This document shows, in pieces, positions 1-9,047 of a stretch of 64,000 nt of DNA (positions are counted from its first letter, which is position 1; each line of letters opens with the position of its first letter). The position numbers and the translations under genes are program-made. The notes beneath the pieces are model-generated. The model saw nothing but the letters and a program-made list of their open reading frames with translations. It did not search any database and was not told where the DNA came from. The DNA lies in NCBI GenBank assembly GCA_963800505.1, contig CAWDBL010000020.1:186001-250000 (forward strand), given 5' to 3'. Origin of the DNA: Fodinibacter sp963800505. GTDB taxonomy: Bacteria; Actinomycetota; Actinomycetes; Actinomycetales; Dermatophilaceae.

Positions 1-729
1 CGGCAGGCCGGTCGCCTGCTCCAGGGTCTGGGCGAGCAGCTTCGGGCCGCCGATGGCGAAGGCGGCGTTGACCTTGTTCTTGCCGTGCCCGGGGATGGAC
101 AGGTAGCTGTCGCGGGGGACCGAGATGAGCACCGGCTTGCCCGACCCGCCCGGGGTGTGGACCAGGATGATCGAGTCGGTGCGCCGGCCGGCCGCGTTGC
201 CCCCCACCCCGAGGGCCTTGCGCTCGGCGGCGCTGAGCCCGGCCCGGCTGTCGCTTCCGACCAGCAGGTAGGTGTGCCCGTCGGCGCCCGCCGGACGGTC
301 GCCGGACGGGGTGGTGTCCTCGCGGGTGACCTGCGACCAGGCGTGCAGGGGGGTCACCACGATGAAGGCGGCCCAGGCGAGCAGGGCCACCAGCACCACC
401 TTCAGCACCCGCCGCCCGCGACCGGGCCGTGGCTCGCGGGGCGGCCGCGCGGGGCTCGGCGATCGTGGCGGGGCCATGCCACCGGCGGCGACCGGCCGCC
501 CGAGCTCGTCGTACCCGCGCGGGTCGCCGGGGGGCGGTGCGGCGGCCGGTGACCGGGGGGCGGATGCCGGCCGGGCGCCGGCCGGTGCCCCCGATGCCGG
601 TCGCGCACCCGCCGGTGCGCGGTCGGCTCGGCGGCGTGTCGTGCGGCGGGTGTCGACGACGTAGACGTCGTCGGCGGGCGGCTCGGGCCGGCTCCCTTGC
701 GGGATCGGCCGGGCGTGGTCGTCGGTCAT
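1..729 (-). CDS. LCP (LytR-CpsA-Psr) family protein, C-terminus beyond the window
   Basis: LCP proteins transfer undecaprenyl-linked glycopolymers (teichoic acid, arabinogalactan, capsule) onto peptidoglycan at the outer face of the membrane. The 243 visible codons show a proline/arginine-rich cytoplasmic tail of about 100 residues, one membrane segment near residues 105-125, then the start of the LCP domain: LLVGSDSRAG, an RTDSIILVHTP stretch and ISVPRDSYL, which carry the conserved Asp/Arg residues of the family. The ATG at 729 begins MTDDHARPIPQGS. The gene is divergent from a second LCP gene at 870, with about 140 bp between them. The family call is firm; the polymer it ligates is unknown. 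Confidence 0.9.
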   Translation of the reverse strand, partial: MTDDHARPIPQGSRPEPPADDVYVVDTRRTTRRRADRAPAGARPASGAPAGARPASAPRSPAAAPPPGDPRGYDELGRPVAAGGMAPPRSPSPARPPREPRPGRGRRVLKVVLVALLAWAAFIVVTPLHAWSQVTREDTTPSGDRPAGADGHTYLLVGSDSRAGLSAAERKALGVGGNAAGRRTDSIILVHTPGGSGKPVLISVPRDSYLSIPGHGKNKVNAAFAIGGPKLLAQTLEQATGLP

Positions 730-869
730 GGGGGTGCGGGAGCTCTCTGCAGGGACGGGGGCCCCATCCAGTGTGCCAACGAAGTCTGGGATGTTCCGCC
801 ATGGCGATCAGCCGGTTCCTCGGCGCGCCTGAGTCACACACGCCCCACCGGCCCCGATACTCACAGGCC

Positions 870-2372
870 ATGGGACCTCAGAGCGGCTCAGCGGTGCTCG
901 AGCGCCGTGAGAGCGGGGCGCCGATCCGTGTCGACACCCGCGCCCCGGGCCAGGCGCGTCGCGGCCGCCGCCGGTCGCTCACGCTGCTGGCGCTCACCGC
1001 GGTCCTGCCCGGCTCCGCACAGCTCGCGGCCGGGAACCGCCGCCTCGGCCGGTTCGCCCTGCGGGTCTGGCTCGGGATGTGGGCCGCCGCGGCGCTGGTC
1101 GCCCTCCTCGCCCTGCTCAACCGCACCGCGGCCCTCACCGTGCTCACCCACCGCTGGACCCTGCTCGTCGTCCAGGTCGCGCTGCTCGGCTGGGCGGTGC
1201 TCTGGGCGGTGCTGTTCGTCGATGCCTGGCGGCTCGGCCAGCCCGCCCGGCTGTCCCGCCGCGACCGCCGCGGGGTGCTGGTGCTGCTGCTCGCCCTGCT
1301 GCTCGTGCTGCCCGGCGCCGCGGCCTACGCCGGCTCCAACGTCGGCGCCGCCCGCAGTGCGATGACCTCGGTGTTCGCCAGCGGTGCGGCGGCCGGAGCG
1401 GTCGACGGGCGCTACAACATCCTGCTGCTCGGTGGCGACAGCGGCGCCGGCCGCGTCGGGCTGCGGCCGGACAGCATCCAGCTGGCCAGCGTCGACGCCG
1501 AGAGCGGCCGTGCGGTGCTCTTCGGCTTCTCCCGCGAGACCGAGAACATCCGGTTCCGGCCGGGGTCGGTCATGGCCGGTCTGATGCCCGAGGGCTGGAC
1601 CTGCGGCGACGAGTGCCTGCTCAACGCGCTCTACACGTGGGGCACCGACCACCGCAACGAGTTCCCCGCGGGAACCAAGGACCCCGGGCTGGTGGCCACC
1701 ACGGAGGCCGTGGAGGCGCTCACCGGCCTGGACATCCAGTACTTCGTGCTCGTCGACCTCAAGGGCTTCCGCAGCCTGGTCGACGCGGTCGGCGGCCTCG
1801 ACATCGCCGTGCAGCGGCGCACGCCGATCGGCTCGCAGCGCGAGATCAAGGGCTGGATCGAGGCCGGCAACCGCCACCTCGACGGCTACCACGCCCTCTG
1901 GTACGCCCGCAGCCGCGCCAACTCCACGAACTACGAGCGGATGGCGCGCCAGCGCTGCGTCGTCACCTCGATGGTCAACCAGCTCGACCCGCAGACGGTG
2001 GTGCTGCACTTCGCCGACATCGCCAAGGCCACCAAGGGGGTGTTCCGCACCGACATCCCGCAGGAGGCCCTGGCCAGCCTGGCCACCCTCGCGGTGAAGA
2101 CCAAGCAGCAGAAGATCACGTCGGTGAACTTCGTGCCGCCGCTCATCCGCCCCTACGACTACGACCCGCAGGTCGTGCTCGACACGGTCGAGCGGACCAT
2201 CGCAGCGTCCGAGCAGGCCGACGAGCAGCCCCCGGCGCCGAGTGCGGGGGCCGCGGCCACGGCGGGCCCGGCCACGAAGCAGGAGCCGACAAGGCAGGCG
2301 GTCATGGACCGCCCGGCCAGTGACCCGGACGCCAACACCAGCGACCTGGCCGGCATCTGCTCGGCCGGCTGA
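870..2372 (+). CDS. divergent LCP family protein with four-helix membrane region
   Basis: A 500-residue protein. The N-terminal 170 residues contain about four hydrophobic segments, more than the single anchor usual in LCP proteins. The extracellular LCP domain follows: NILLLGGDSGAGR near residue 181, a GLRPDSIQLASV stretch, VLFGFSRET where most relatives have an IPRD motif, then VDAVGGLDI and the WYARSRANSTNYERMARQ block that matches the usual R-x-x-x-x-D-x-x-R-x-x-R-Q region. The changed GSDSR and IPRD positions make it an atypical member. The tail is Ala/Pro-rich and ends in a Cys-containing peptide. The ATG at 870 is the last start before the basic N-terminus. Its place beside export genes suggests wall-polymer attachment. 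Confidence 0.85.
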   Translation: MGPQSGSAVLERRESGAPIRVDTRAPGQARRGRRRSLTLLALTAVLPGSAQLAAGNRRLGRFALRVWLGMWAAAALVALLALLNRTAALTVLTHRWTLLVVQVALLGWAVLWAVLFVDAWRLGQPARLSRRDRRGVLVLLLALLLVLPGAAAYAGSNVGAARSAMTSVFASGAAAGAVDGRYNILLLGGDSGAGRVGLRPDSIQLASVDAESGRAVLFGFSRETENIRFRPGSVMAGLMPEGWTCGDECLLNALYTWGTDHRNEFPAGTKDPGLVATTEAVEALTGLDIQYFVLVDLKGFRSLVDAVGGLDIAVQRRTPIGSQREIKGWIEAGNRHLDGYHALWYARSRANSTNYERMARQRCVVTSMVNQLDPQTVVLHFADIAKATKGVFRTDIPQEALASLATLAVKTKQQKITSVNFVPPLIRPYDYDPQVVLDTVERTIAASEQADEQPPAPSAGAAATAGPATKQEPTRQAVMDRPASDPDANTSDLAGICSAG

Positions 2373-2527
2373 CCCGCTGCGGCTCCGCGGTGGGCACCGG
2401 CGGATGTGGGGCGAGCCTGCCGGCTTTGCCATACTGACCCTTCGTGCAACGCACAACCACGGATGCCGGGCGCATCGCCGTGTGCTCCACCCCGCGTCGG
2501 CACCCGCGCCCCCACGGACGGATCGTG

Positions 2528-3742
2528 ATGCTCAGCAAGTCCTACTCGCTCCTCAACTTCCTCAACCGGTCGCACTCACCCGCCTTCCGGTACGGCGTGG
2601 GTGGCGCGGCGTACGCGGGGACCTTCGCGGTCACCGGCCGACCGTCGATCGCCCGCCTCGTGCGCAGCCAGTTCGTCGAGGACGAGACCAAGTACGCCTT
2701 CCGGCTCGCCGGGTGGGTGCTGCGCCGTGGCTGGCCGGGCGTCGAGACCGTCACCGACGACTTCTTCGACTTCACCATCGGGGCGAGCCCCGCCGACCTC
2801 GAGGCGTTGGGGTCGTTCATCGCCGCCCGGCGCGACGGGCTGCCCGAGTACCTCTGGCGCGCCGACGACCTGTTCGTGCGCGCCGCCCGCATCCATGCCC
2901 AGCTCGACGCCGGGGCACGCGACATCGAGGCCCTGCGCGCCGACTTCCGCGAGCACGCCGACGCGCTGCTCCCGCTCATCAGCGCCGCCCAGGGCGAGCC
3001 GTCCGCCCCCGCGGCCCAGCGTGCCGGCGACTTCTCGGTCGACGACGCCCGCACCGCCCTGGCCGACCTCGCCGCCGCGCTGCCGGTGCAGGAGTGGCAC
3101 TGGTACGTCATCTCCGGCACGTTCCTCGGCATCGTGCGCGAGGGCGGCTTCCTGGCCCACGACTACGACGTCGACGTGGGCGTGACCTTCGACCCCGAGC
3201 ACCCCGAGGTGCTCGACCGCCTCGTCGAGGCCGTGCAGCGCTCCCCGCACTACGTGGTCAAGAAGCTCGACGACTACGAGGCCGTGGTCGCGACCGCACC
3301 GGGCCGGTACGCCGTCGAGCACGTCCCGGCACTGGTCAAGCTGATCCACGACAGCGGCATCAACGTCGACGTGTTCGTGCACCACCGTGAGGGCGACCGG
3401 CTGTGGCACGGGTCCTCCATCCACCGGTGGGAGAACAGCGCGTTCGAGCTGACCGACTACACGCTGGCGGGGGTGCCGGTTCTCGGGCCGGCCGACGCCG
3501 ACCGCTACCTCACCGAGAACTACGGCGACTGGCGCACGCCGGTCACGGAGTTCAACTGCACGACCGGCACGCCCAACCTCGTGATCAGCCGCACCTTCCG
3601 CTCGGTGGCCCTGTTCCTGACCCGGCTGGCCCACTTCGCCCACGGCGACCCCGCCGAGTACGAGAAGCTTCGTGCGACGCTCATCGCCGACGGGATGCTG
3701 CGCGACGAGGCCGGCGTGCTGCGCCTGGAGCGCGACATCTGA
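2528..3742 (+). CDS. LicD-like / fukutin-type nucleotidyltransferase-fold protein
   Basis: LicD-family enzymes transfer phospho-substituents such as phosphocholine or sugar phosphates to glycopolymers. This protein of about 404 residues shows the family signature in its middle: WYVISGTFLGIVREGGF followed by AHDYDVDVGV, the acidic cluster that binds metal. Later it has a VDVFVHH strand and a C-terminal YGDWRTP block typical of LicD C-termini. The N-terminal 170 residues are less distinctive. The chosen ATG at 2528 starts MLSKSYSLLNF. An in-frame GTG at 2444 lies just after a CATACT box (2429-2434) and could be a leaderless alternative. Immediately upstream of an ABC-2 exporter, it probably modifies the exported polymer. 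Confidence 0.75.
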   Translation: MLSKSYSLLNFLNRSHSPAFRYGVGGAAYAGTFAVTGRPSIARLVRSQFVEDETKYAFRLAGWVLRRGWPGVETVTDDFFDFTIGASPADLEALGSFIAARRDGLPEYLWRADDLFVRAARIHAQLDAGARDIEALRADFREHADALLPLISAAQGEPSAPAAQRAGDFSVDDARTALADLAAALPVQEWHWYVISGTFLGIVREGGFLAHDYDVDVGVTFDPEHPEVLDRLVEAVQRSPHYVVKKLDDYEAVVATAPGRYAVEHVPALVKLIHDSGINVDVFVHHREGDRLWHGSSIHRWENSAFELTDYTLAGVPVLGPADADRYLTENYGDWRTPVTEFNCTTGTPNLVISRTFRSVALFLTRLAHFAHGDPAEYEKLRATLIADGMLRDEAGVLRLERDI

Positions 3743-3842
3743 TGCGTCCTCACCGGGCGGCTCGGTGCGGTGCCGTATCCTCACGACGGCGCTCCGACGG
3801 GCGCCCGTCGTCCCCCGCCCGCGCCGAATCGAGGTCACCGCG

Positions 3843-4640
3843 TTGATCACCCGGATATCAGCGGTGGTCCGTCGTCGGTCGATCCTGTGGACGCTGGTCC
3901 AGCGCGACCTGCGGGTGCGCTACTCGCGCAGCCTGCTGGGCTACTTCTGGACCATCTTGGACCCACTGCTCATGGCGTCGGTCTACTTCCTCGTCTTCAC
4001 CTTCATCTTCAAGGCCGGCGCCCGGGTCGCCGACCGGCCCTACTTCCTCTACCTGCTCTCCGGACTGCTCGCCTGGCAGTGGTTCACGGGCGGGGTCAAC
4101 GACACCGCCAAGAGCCTGATCCAGGAGGCGCGGCTGGTCCGCTCGACCAACCTGCCGCGTGAGATCTGGGTGATCCGGTGCGTCGTGGCCAAGGGCGTCG
4201 AGTTCGTGCTGTCGCTGCCGGTCCTCATCGGTTTCGTCGTGTTCTACCTCGTGGTCGGCCGGGTCGACCTCGACTGGGAGCTGGTGTTCTTCCCGCTGGG
4301 GATGGTGCTGCAGTTCGCCCTGCTCGTCGGGCTGGGGCTGCTCCTTGCCCCGATCACGACGCTGGCCACCGACATGCAGCGCGTCGTGCGGATCGTGCTG
4401 CGGTTCCTCTTCTACCTCTCCCCGGTGCTCTACGGCACGCACGCCGTGCCAGAGAAGCTGCGGGCGGTGCTCGCGTTCAACCCGCTCAACGGCATCCTGT
4501 CGCTCTACCGTGGCGGCCTGTTCGCCCGCGGGGTGTCCTGGGTCGACGTGGGCATCAGCGTCGGGGTCACGCTCGTGCTGCTCGTCGTGGGCTTCTGGAC
4601 GTTCGCGAGGCTCGAGCGCACCGTGCTGAAGGAGATCTGA
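3843..4640 (+). CDS. polysaccharide/teichoic acid ABC exporter, permease (Wzm/TagG type)
   Basis: An inner-membrane subunit of an ABC-2 exporter that moves undecaprenyl-linked glycopolymers across the membrane. The 265-residue protein starts with a basic segment (LVQRDLRVRYSRSLLGYFW), the hallmark of O-antigen/teichoic acid permeases, followed by six hydrophobic segments. RFLFYLSPVLYG and FNPLNGILSLYRGG match the conserved C-terminal region. A TTG start at 3843 is chosen because a GAGG ribosome site lies 8 bp upstream and the protein then begins at the usual family position. The ATP-binding partner starts 4 bp after the stop, so the two are co-translated. Confidence 0.9.
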   Translation: MITRISAVVRRRSILWTLVQRDLRVRYSRSLLGYFWTILDPLLMASVYFLVFTFIFKAGARVADRPYFLYLLSGLLAWQWFTGGVNDTAKSLIQEARLVRSTNLPREIWVIRCVVAKGVEFVLSLPVLIGFVVFYLVVGRVDLDWELVFFPLGMVLQFALLVGLGLLLAPITTLATDMQRVVRIVLRFLFYLSPVLYGTHAVPEKLRAVLAFNPLNGILSLYRGGLFARGVSWVDVGISVGVTLVLLVVGFWTFARLERTVLKEI

Positions 4641-4644
4641 GCCG

Positions 4645-5391
4645 ATGAGCGTGGTGATCAGCACCCAGGACATCGGGATCGAGTTCTACATCGGTCGCCG
4701 CCGGAAGATGCAGGTGCGTGACCTGCTCTTCCACGGTTCCTCGACCACCACCACCGACACCTTCTGGGCACTGCGCAACGTCAGCTTCGACATCCACGAG
4801 GGCGAGGCCGTCGGCCTGGTCGGTGGCAACGGCAGTGGCAAGAGCACCCTGCTCAAGGTGATCGCCGGCGTGCTGCTGCCCGACGAGGGGACGGTCAAGG
4901 TCGACGGCGGCGTGGCCCCGCTCATCGAGCTGACCGGCGGTTTTCGCGGCGAGCTCACCTGCCGCGACAACCTGCAGATCCAGGCGGCGCTGCACGGGCT
5001 CTCCAAGGACCAGATCGAGGAGCGCTTCGAGAGCATGGTCGACTTCGCCGGCCCGCAGGTGCGCGAGGCCCTCGACCGGCCCTACCGCCACCTGTCGTCG
5101 GGGATGCAGGTGCGCCTGGGCTTCGCGGTGATCTCCTCGCTCGACGAGCCGATCTTCCTCGTCGACGAGGTGCTGGCCGTGGGGGACAAGGCCTTCCGCG
5201 AGAAGTGCTACACGCGCATGGAGGGGCTGCTGGCGCAGGGCCGCACCCTGTTCCTGGTGTCGCACTCGGAGAAGGACCTCAAGCGGTTCGGCACCCGCGG
5301 GCTCTACCTGCGCAAGGGCGAGCTGGCCATGGACGGGCCGATGGACGAGGTGCTCGAGCGCTACGACCGCGACCTGGCCTCGGGCGGCTGA
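4645..5391 (+). CDS. polysaccharide/teichoic acid ABC exporter, ATPase (Wzt/TagH type)
   Basis: The 248-residue ATP-binding subunit of the exporter encoded just upstream. It shows the Walker A GGNGSGKST near residue 60, a Q-loop region, the signature HLSSGMQVRLGFAV, Walker B IFLVDEVLAVGD and the switch His in FLVSHS. The SSGM signature and DEVLAVGD are typical of the Wzt/TagH/RfbE group rather than importer ATPases. It ends soon after the nucleotide-binding domain, so it lacks the C-terminal carbohydrate-binding domain of long Wzt proteins. Recognition of the polymer would then rely on the permease or the lipid carrier. Confidence 0.93.
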   Translation: MSVVISTQDIGIEFYIGRRRKMQVRDLLFHGSSTTTTDTFWALRNVSFDIHEGEAVGLVGGNGSGKSTLLKVIAGVLLPDEGTVKVDGGVAPLIELTGGFRGELTCRDNLQIQAALHGLSKDQIEERFESMVDFAGPQVREALDRPYRHLSSGMQVRLGFAVISSLDEPIFLVDEVLAVGDKAFREKCYTRMEGLLAQGRTLFLVSHSEKDLKRFGTRGLYLRKGELAMDGPMDEVLERYDRDLASGG

Positions 5392-5480
5392 CCGCCGCCG
5401 GGGAGCGCCGTGGTCCGGAGCGCCGTGGTCCGGAGCGAAAGGGCTCGGCGTTTATCCTTGGTGACAGCCCCCTCGCCCCC

Positions 5481-7124
5481 ATGGAAGACCTGATGATGCC
5501 GTATGCCGTTGAGCCTGTGACCGCCGACCTCGCCCCTGAGCGGGCCGCGGCGAGCACGACTCCGGACTCCCTCAGGGGGACCCCACCCACCCGACGCGAC
5601 GCACTGTCGGCCCTCGCCATCGCGACCGTGGTCACCGTCATGGCGTGGGTGTGGCGCTCCCCGATGGTGCCCACGGACCCGTACCACTACGTCGCCCAGA
5701 CGCTCGACTTCCCCAGCGACAACTGGGTCGCTCTCGGCCTGTCCCGCTACGGCATCTTCCTCGCCAACCTCCCCCCGGCCTACCTGTTCAGGAACGCCGA
5801 GGCCACCTACTACTTCTGGCCACTGCTCTCGACGGCCATCCTCGCCGCGATGGTCTACCTGATCGCCCGCCGCTTCTGGGGGGTCACCGCGGGGCTCGTC
5901 GCCGTGACGATCCTGTTCTGCAACACCCTGGTCCTGTACAACATGACCCGCTTCTACCCCGACGTCATGGCGATCGCACTCGTCTACGCGGCCGCCTTCG
6001 CCGCCCTCATGGCCCGCGACCGTGGCTTCACCGGCCGCTGGGCGGTGCTGTGGCTGCTCGCGACGGGCTTCTTCCTCGGCTGGAGCTTCGAGGTCCGCGA
6101 GACCGCGATGCTCAGCTGGCCCATCGTCATCCTCCTGCTGTGGAAGCGCGGGTCCCTGCTGCGGGCCTTCGGGGTCGTCGCCGTCACCGTCGGGTTCTGG
6201 CTCGCCCTCGATGTCGGGATCAGCTGGTTCGTCTACGGCGACCCGTTGCTGAAGCTGCACGTCCTCATCGGCGAGAACCCGGCAGGGGCCGGATACCCCC
6301 CGCCCGTCCGACCCGCACCGGTGCCGCCGGTCGAGCCGGTGCAGTACTCGCGGTGGCACTGGTTCCTCACCATCCCCCGCACCGCTCTGGAGACGCGACC
6401 CGACGGGGTGTGGATGGTCCTCAGCGGGATCGTCGCGGTGCTGGCGGTTGTCGTCCGGAACCGGCCGCTGCGGGTGTTCGCCGTCGGCTTCATCGCCGTC
6501 TACGGCCTGAACCTGCTGGCCGGAGGCGTCCTCCTCCCGCAGCGCCCCTTCGGTTCCCTCGACAACTCCCGGTACTGGATCCAGTACTTCCCGGCCATCG
6601 CCCTGGTCGTGGGCGGCCTGACCGCTTTGGCCATCCGGTGGCTCCTGTCCAAGCAGGGCAGCGCTGGTGCGGGGTGGCGGCGATCGGCGGTGACGCTGGT
6701 CGTGGCAGGCGCAGTCTGCGCCGTGCCGGTGTGGCAGGCGCAGCAGTTCCTCACGAACACCCAGGCGTTCGCCCCCAACGGCGGGGACGCCCTCGACGAG
6801 CTGCGCGACTTCGCGGCCGACTCGGGGTTCACGGCCGACACCCTGTGGACGGACAGCCGGACCCGACGGCTGCTGCCGACCGTCCAGAAGCCGGTCTTCG
6901 GCGGGGAGAAGGTCTGGACCGCGAAGGGACGCACGCTCACCGAGGACTCGGTCCCGCAGCCGGGTGACGCGGTGCTGTTCTACAGCGCGCACGACGGGGA
7001 CGTGTGCGTCCACTGCAACGTGAGCATGAAGCGGTGGCTCACGGCGAACCCGCAGGTCCCGGACAACTGGGACCTCGTGTTCGCGACGCCGGACAAGAAC
7101 ATCGAGCTCTACCGGGTCCGGTGA
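5481..7124 (+). CDS. GT-C type membrane glycosyltransferase (GT39/ArnT-like)
   Basis: A 547-residue integral membrane protein with about ten to twelve hydrophobic segments. The first extracytoplasmic loop holds PTDPYHYVAQTLDF, an acidic loop in the position of the catalytic Asp of GT-C enzymes, which use polyprenyl-phosphate sugars outside the membrane. A soluble C-terminal part (from about residue 430) contains two Cys in DVCVHCNVS. The ATG at 5481 gives a short cytoplasmic N-terminus; in-frame codons further upstream overlap the ABC ATPase gene and are rejected. It follows the Wzt-like gene by 89 bp on the same strand. The sugar and acceptor cannot be told. Confidence 0.7.
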   Translation: MEDLMMPYAVEPVTADLAPERAAASTTPDSLRGTPPTRRDALSALAIATVVTVMAWVWRSPMVPTDPYHYVAQTLDFPSDNWVALGLSRYGIFLANLPPAYLFRNAEATYYFWPLLSTAILAAMVYLIARRFWGVTAGLVAVTILFCNTLVLYNMTRFYPDVMAIALVYAAAFAALMARDRGFTGRWAVLWLLATGFFLGWSFEVRETAMLSWPIVILLLWKRGSLLRAFGVVAVTVGFWLALDVGISWFVYGDPLLKLHVLIGENPAGAGYPPPVRPAPVPPVEPVQYSRWHWFLTIPRTALETRPDGVWMVLSGIVAVLAVVVRNRPLRVFAVGFIAVYGLNLLAGGVLLPQRPFGSLDNSRYWIQYFPAIALVVGGLTALAIRWLLSKQGSAGAGWRRSAVTLVVAGAVCAVPVWQAQQFLTNTQAFAPNGGDALDELRDFAADSGFTADTLWTDSRTRRLLPTVQKPVFGGEKVWTAKGRTLTEDSVPQPGDAVLFYSAHDGDVCVHCNVSMKRWLTANPQVPDNWDLVFATPDKNIELYRVR

Positions 7125-7139
7125 CCCGCGTCCGACCGC

Positions 7140-7505
7140 TCAGCTGGGGGGTTCCTCCGCTCGGCCACCCGGACGCTGCGCCTCACTGAGGGCGATCCGT
7201 CGGGCGAGGCGCGTGTAGTTGGTCTCGAGGTCACGAAAGCGCAGGTAGGTCGTCACGGTGAAGCTGAGGAACGCGACGACGAGGGCGTAGAGCACCAGGT
7301 CGGTGCCGCGACCGACGCCGACCTTCTGGGCGATCGTGGTCCACACGTCGGGGAAGAGGATCGACACGGCGGCGAAGGCCGCGAACACGACCAGCCCGAT
7401 GCGGCGGATCGCCTGGGCCCGGGCGCCGCGCGAGCGGAACAGCCGCGCGACCACGAGCACGACGAGGGCGATGAGGACGACCTGGATGATGACCAAGGGG
7501 CTCAC
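7140..7505 (-). CDS. DUF2304 family small membrane protein
   Basis: A 121-residue protein with three hydrophobic segments: VVLIALVVLVVARLF, IGLVVFAAFAAVSILF and a third following GVGRGTDLVLYALVV, the most conserved motif of DUF2304. A charged C-terminal tail has a short coiled-coil look. The GTG start at 7505 overlaps the stop of the upstream GT2 gene (GTGA), so the two are translationally coupled. DUF2304 proteins are regularly found directly after polyprenol-phosphate GT2 enzymes and are thought to work with them, but the molecular role is not established. Confidence 0.85.
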   Translation of the reverse strand: MSPLVIIQVVLIALVVLVVARLFRSRGARAQAIRRIGLVVFAAFAAVSILFPDVWTTIAQKVGVGRGTDLVLYALVVAFLSFTVTTYLRFRDLETNYTRLARRIALSEAQRPGGRAEEPPS

Positions 7506-8191
7506 CGGAACATCAGCTCCACGAGGATGTTGACCGAGTTCCAGAGGGACTGGCCCTTGGACTTGGAGTAGTCGGTGTAGAGGATGTGCACGGGGCTCTC
7601 GCCGTAGCGCACCTTCATCTCGCCGATCTGCGCGACCAGCTCGGAGGCGTGCGCCATCCGGTTCTGGGTGATGTCGAGCCGCTCGACCACCTCGCGGCTC
7701 ATGACCCGCAGGCCGTTGTGGGCGTCGGTCAGCTTGGTGCCGGTCGTGAGGTTGGTGTAGCCGACGGCGAGGCGCAGCACCACCTTCTTCATCGCGCTCG
7801 GTGTGGTGCGGTCGTCGAGGAACCGCGAGCCGAACACCACCTGGAGGTCCTCGGCACGGGCCTTGTCGAGCATGTCGACCACGTCGGACACCTGGTGCTG
7901 GCCGTCGGCGTCGAAGGTGACGACCCACTGCATCGAGGGCACCGAACGGGCGTACTCGAACCCGGTCTGCAGCGCCGCGCCCTGGCCCAGGTTCACCGGG
8001 TGCCGTACGACGACGGCACCGGCGGTGGCGGCGGCATCCGCCCCGTGGTCAGCGGATCCGTCGTCGACCACGAGGATGTTGGGAAAGGTGCGTCGGGCGT
8101 CTCGCACGACGTCGGCGATCACGGACCCTTCGTTGTACAGGGGGACCACGAGCCAGACGTCGTCGTTGGTGGAGGGGGCGCTGGTGCTCAT
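7502..8191 (-). CDS. GT2 family glycosyltransferase, polyprenyl-phosphate hexosyltransferase type
   Basis: A 229-residue soluble GT-A enzyme resembling dolichol/polyprenol-phosphate mannosyl- and glucosyltransferases. It has VVPLYNEG near residue 15, VVDDGSADHG, NLGQGAALQTGFEYA, and TFDADGQHQ, the DxD metal site, then GSRFLD and TDAHNGLRVMSRE. It lacks the C-terminal membrane helices of many relatives, and the overlapping DUF2304 gene may supply membrane contact. The ATG at 8191 gives MSTSAPSTNDDVW, just before the first beta strand. It likely makes the lipid-phosphate sugar donor used by GT-C enzymes such as the one at 5481. Confidence 0.88.
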   Translation of the reverse strand: MSTSAPSTNDDVWLVVPLYNEGSVIADVVRDARRTFPNILVVDDGSADHGADAAATAGAVVVRHPVNLGQGAALQTGFEYARSVPSMQWVVTFDADGQHQVSDVVDMLDKARAEDLQVVFGSRFLDDRTTPSAMKKVVLRLAVGYTNLTTGTKLTDAHNGLRVMSREVVERLDITQNRMAHASELVAQIGEMKVRYGESPVHILYTDYSKSKGQSLWNSVNILVELMFR

Positions 8192-8246
8192 CGCGACCAG
8201 CGTACGGGTGAGCGGGGCTGCGCCCTGAACGCCGCACGGGGGGATG

Positions 8247-9047
8247 TCACCACCCGGCCTCCGCCGCCGCGCGCGCCCAGTAGCGCAGCCCGTCGTACTT
8301 GACGCGCGCCACGGCCCCGCGGCGCCGGTGCCCGGTCGCGGCGTGCTCGGTGTGGCGGAGCGCGGCGCTCGGCACGTAGCGCACCTCCAGGCCCAGGCGC
8401 GAGCACTCGCGGGCGAACCACAGCTCCTCGCCGAAGAGGGCGAAGGGGTAGTCGCACGACCCGCCGGCGGCGAAGAACCGGGGCGTGAGCACGATGACCG
8501 AGCCGTGGCCCGCGAAGACCGCGGCGCCCGGCTCGACGCCGGTGAGCGTGCGCGAGCTGTGCCCCTCCTCGCGGAGCAGCAGCAGGTCGGCCACCCGGGG
8601 GAACCGGTGCACCGCGGAGAGGGCGAGCAGCCAGCGGGCAGACGGCGGCGCGAGGAGGTTCGGGTTCTGGTCGACGCCGCGGCTCCCGATGACGGCGGGC
8701 GCCAGCCACCCGGCATCCGGGAACGCCCGCACCTGCGCGAGCAGCTCGTCGACCAGCCCGGGGTCGGCGACCAGGTCGCAGTTGCACAGCACCACCGGCG
8801 CGGAGGTGTCGACGTGCGGGAGCGCTCGCTGCAGCGCCGGCAGGTAGCCGGGGTTGTCCTCGAACGCGAGCACCCGCACCCGGGGGTCGTGGGCGAAGGC
8901 CCGCTCGGCGGCGTCGGTGTCGCCGGGCTTGTTGGCGCACAGCACGATGCCCACCGCCTCGCGGGCGCCGAGCGAGCCGACCAGGCGGACGGCGTCGTCG
9001 ACGCCGCCGTACGACACGATGACGAAGGTCATCAGCGGTGGCGTCAC
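8247..9047 (-). CDS. GT2 family glycosyltransferase (rhamnosyltransferase-like)
   Basis: A 266-residue GT-A enzyme. FVIVSYGG at the N-terminus, EDNPGYLPALQRAL (the asparagine-glycine element of rhamnosyltransferase-like GT2) and VVLCNCDL at the DxD position are visible. AGHGSVIVLTPRFF and FALFGEELWFARE form the acceptor and catalytic region with the paired Glu typical of the group. It lacks membrane segments and should act at the inner face of the membrane on a lipid-linked glycan. The ATG at 9047 lies inside the last codons of the upstream GT2 gene (4 bp overlap), so it is part of a minus-strand operon that also contains the flippase. The sugar specificity is unknown. Confidence 0.82.
   Translation of the reverse strand: MTPPLMTFVIVSYGGVDDAVRLVGSLGAREAVGIVLCANKPGDTDAAERAFAHDPRVRVLAFEDNPGYLPALQRALPHVDTSAPVVLCNCDLVADPGLVDELLAQVRAFPDAGWLAPAVIGSRGVDQNPNLLAPPSARWLLALSAVHRFPRVADLLLLREEGHSSRTLTGVEPGAAVFAGHGSVIVLTPRFFAAGGSCDYPFALFGEELWFARECSRLGLEVRYVPSAALRHTEHAATGHRRRGAVARVKYDGLRYWARAAAEAGW

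Noticed and set aside
888..2456. Long minus-strand open frame opposite the LCP gene
   Set aside because: The plus-strand frame encodes a recognisable LCP protein; the antisense peptide is Arg/Gly/Glu-rich with no domain.
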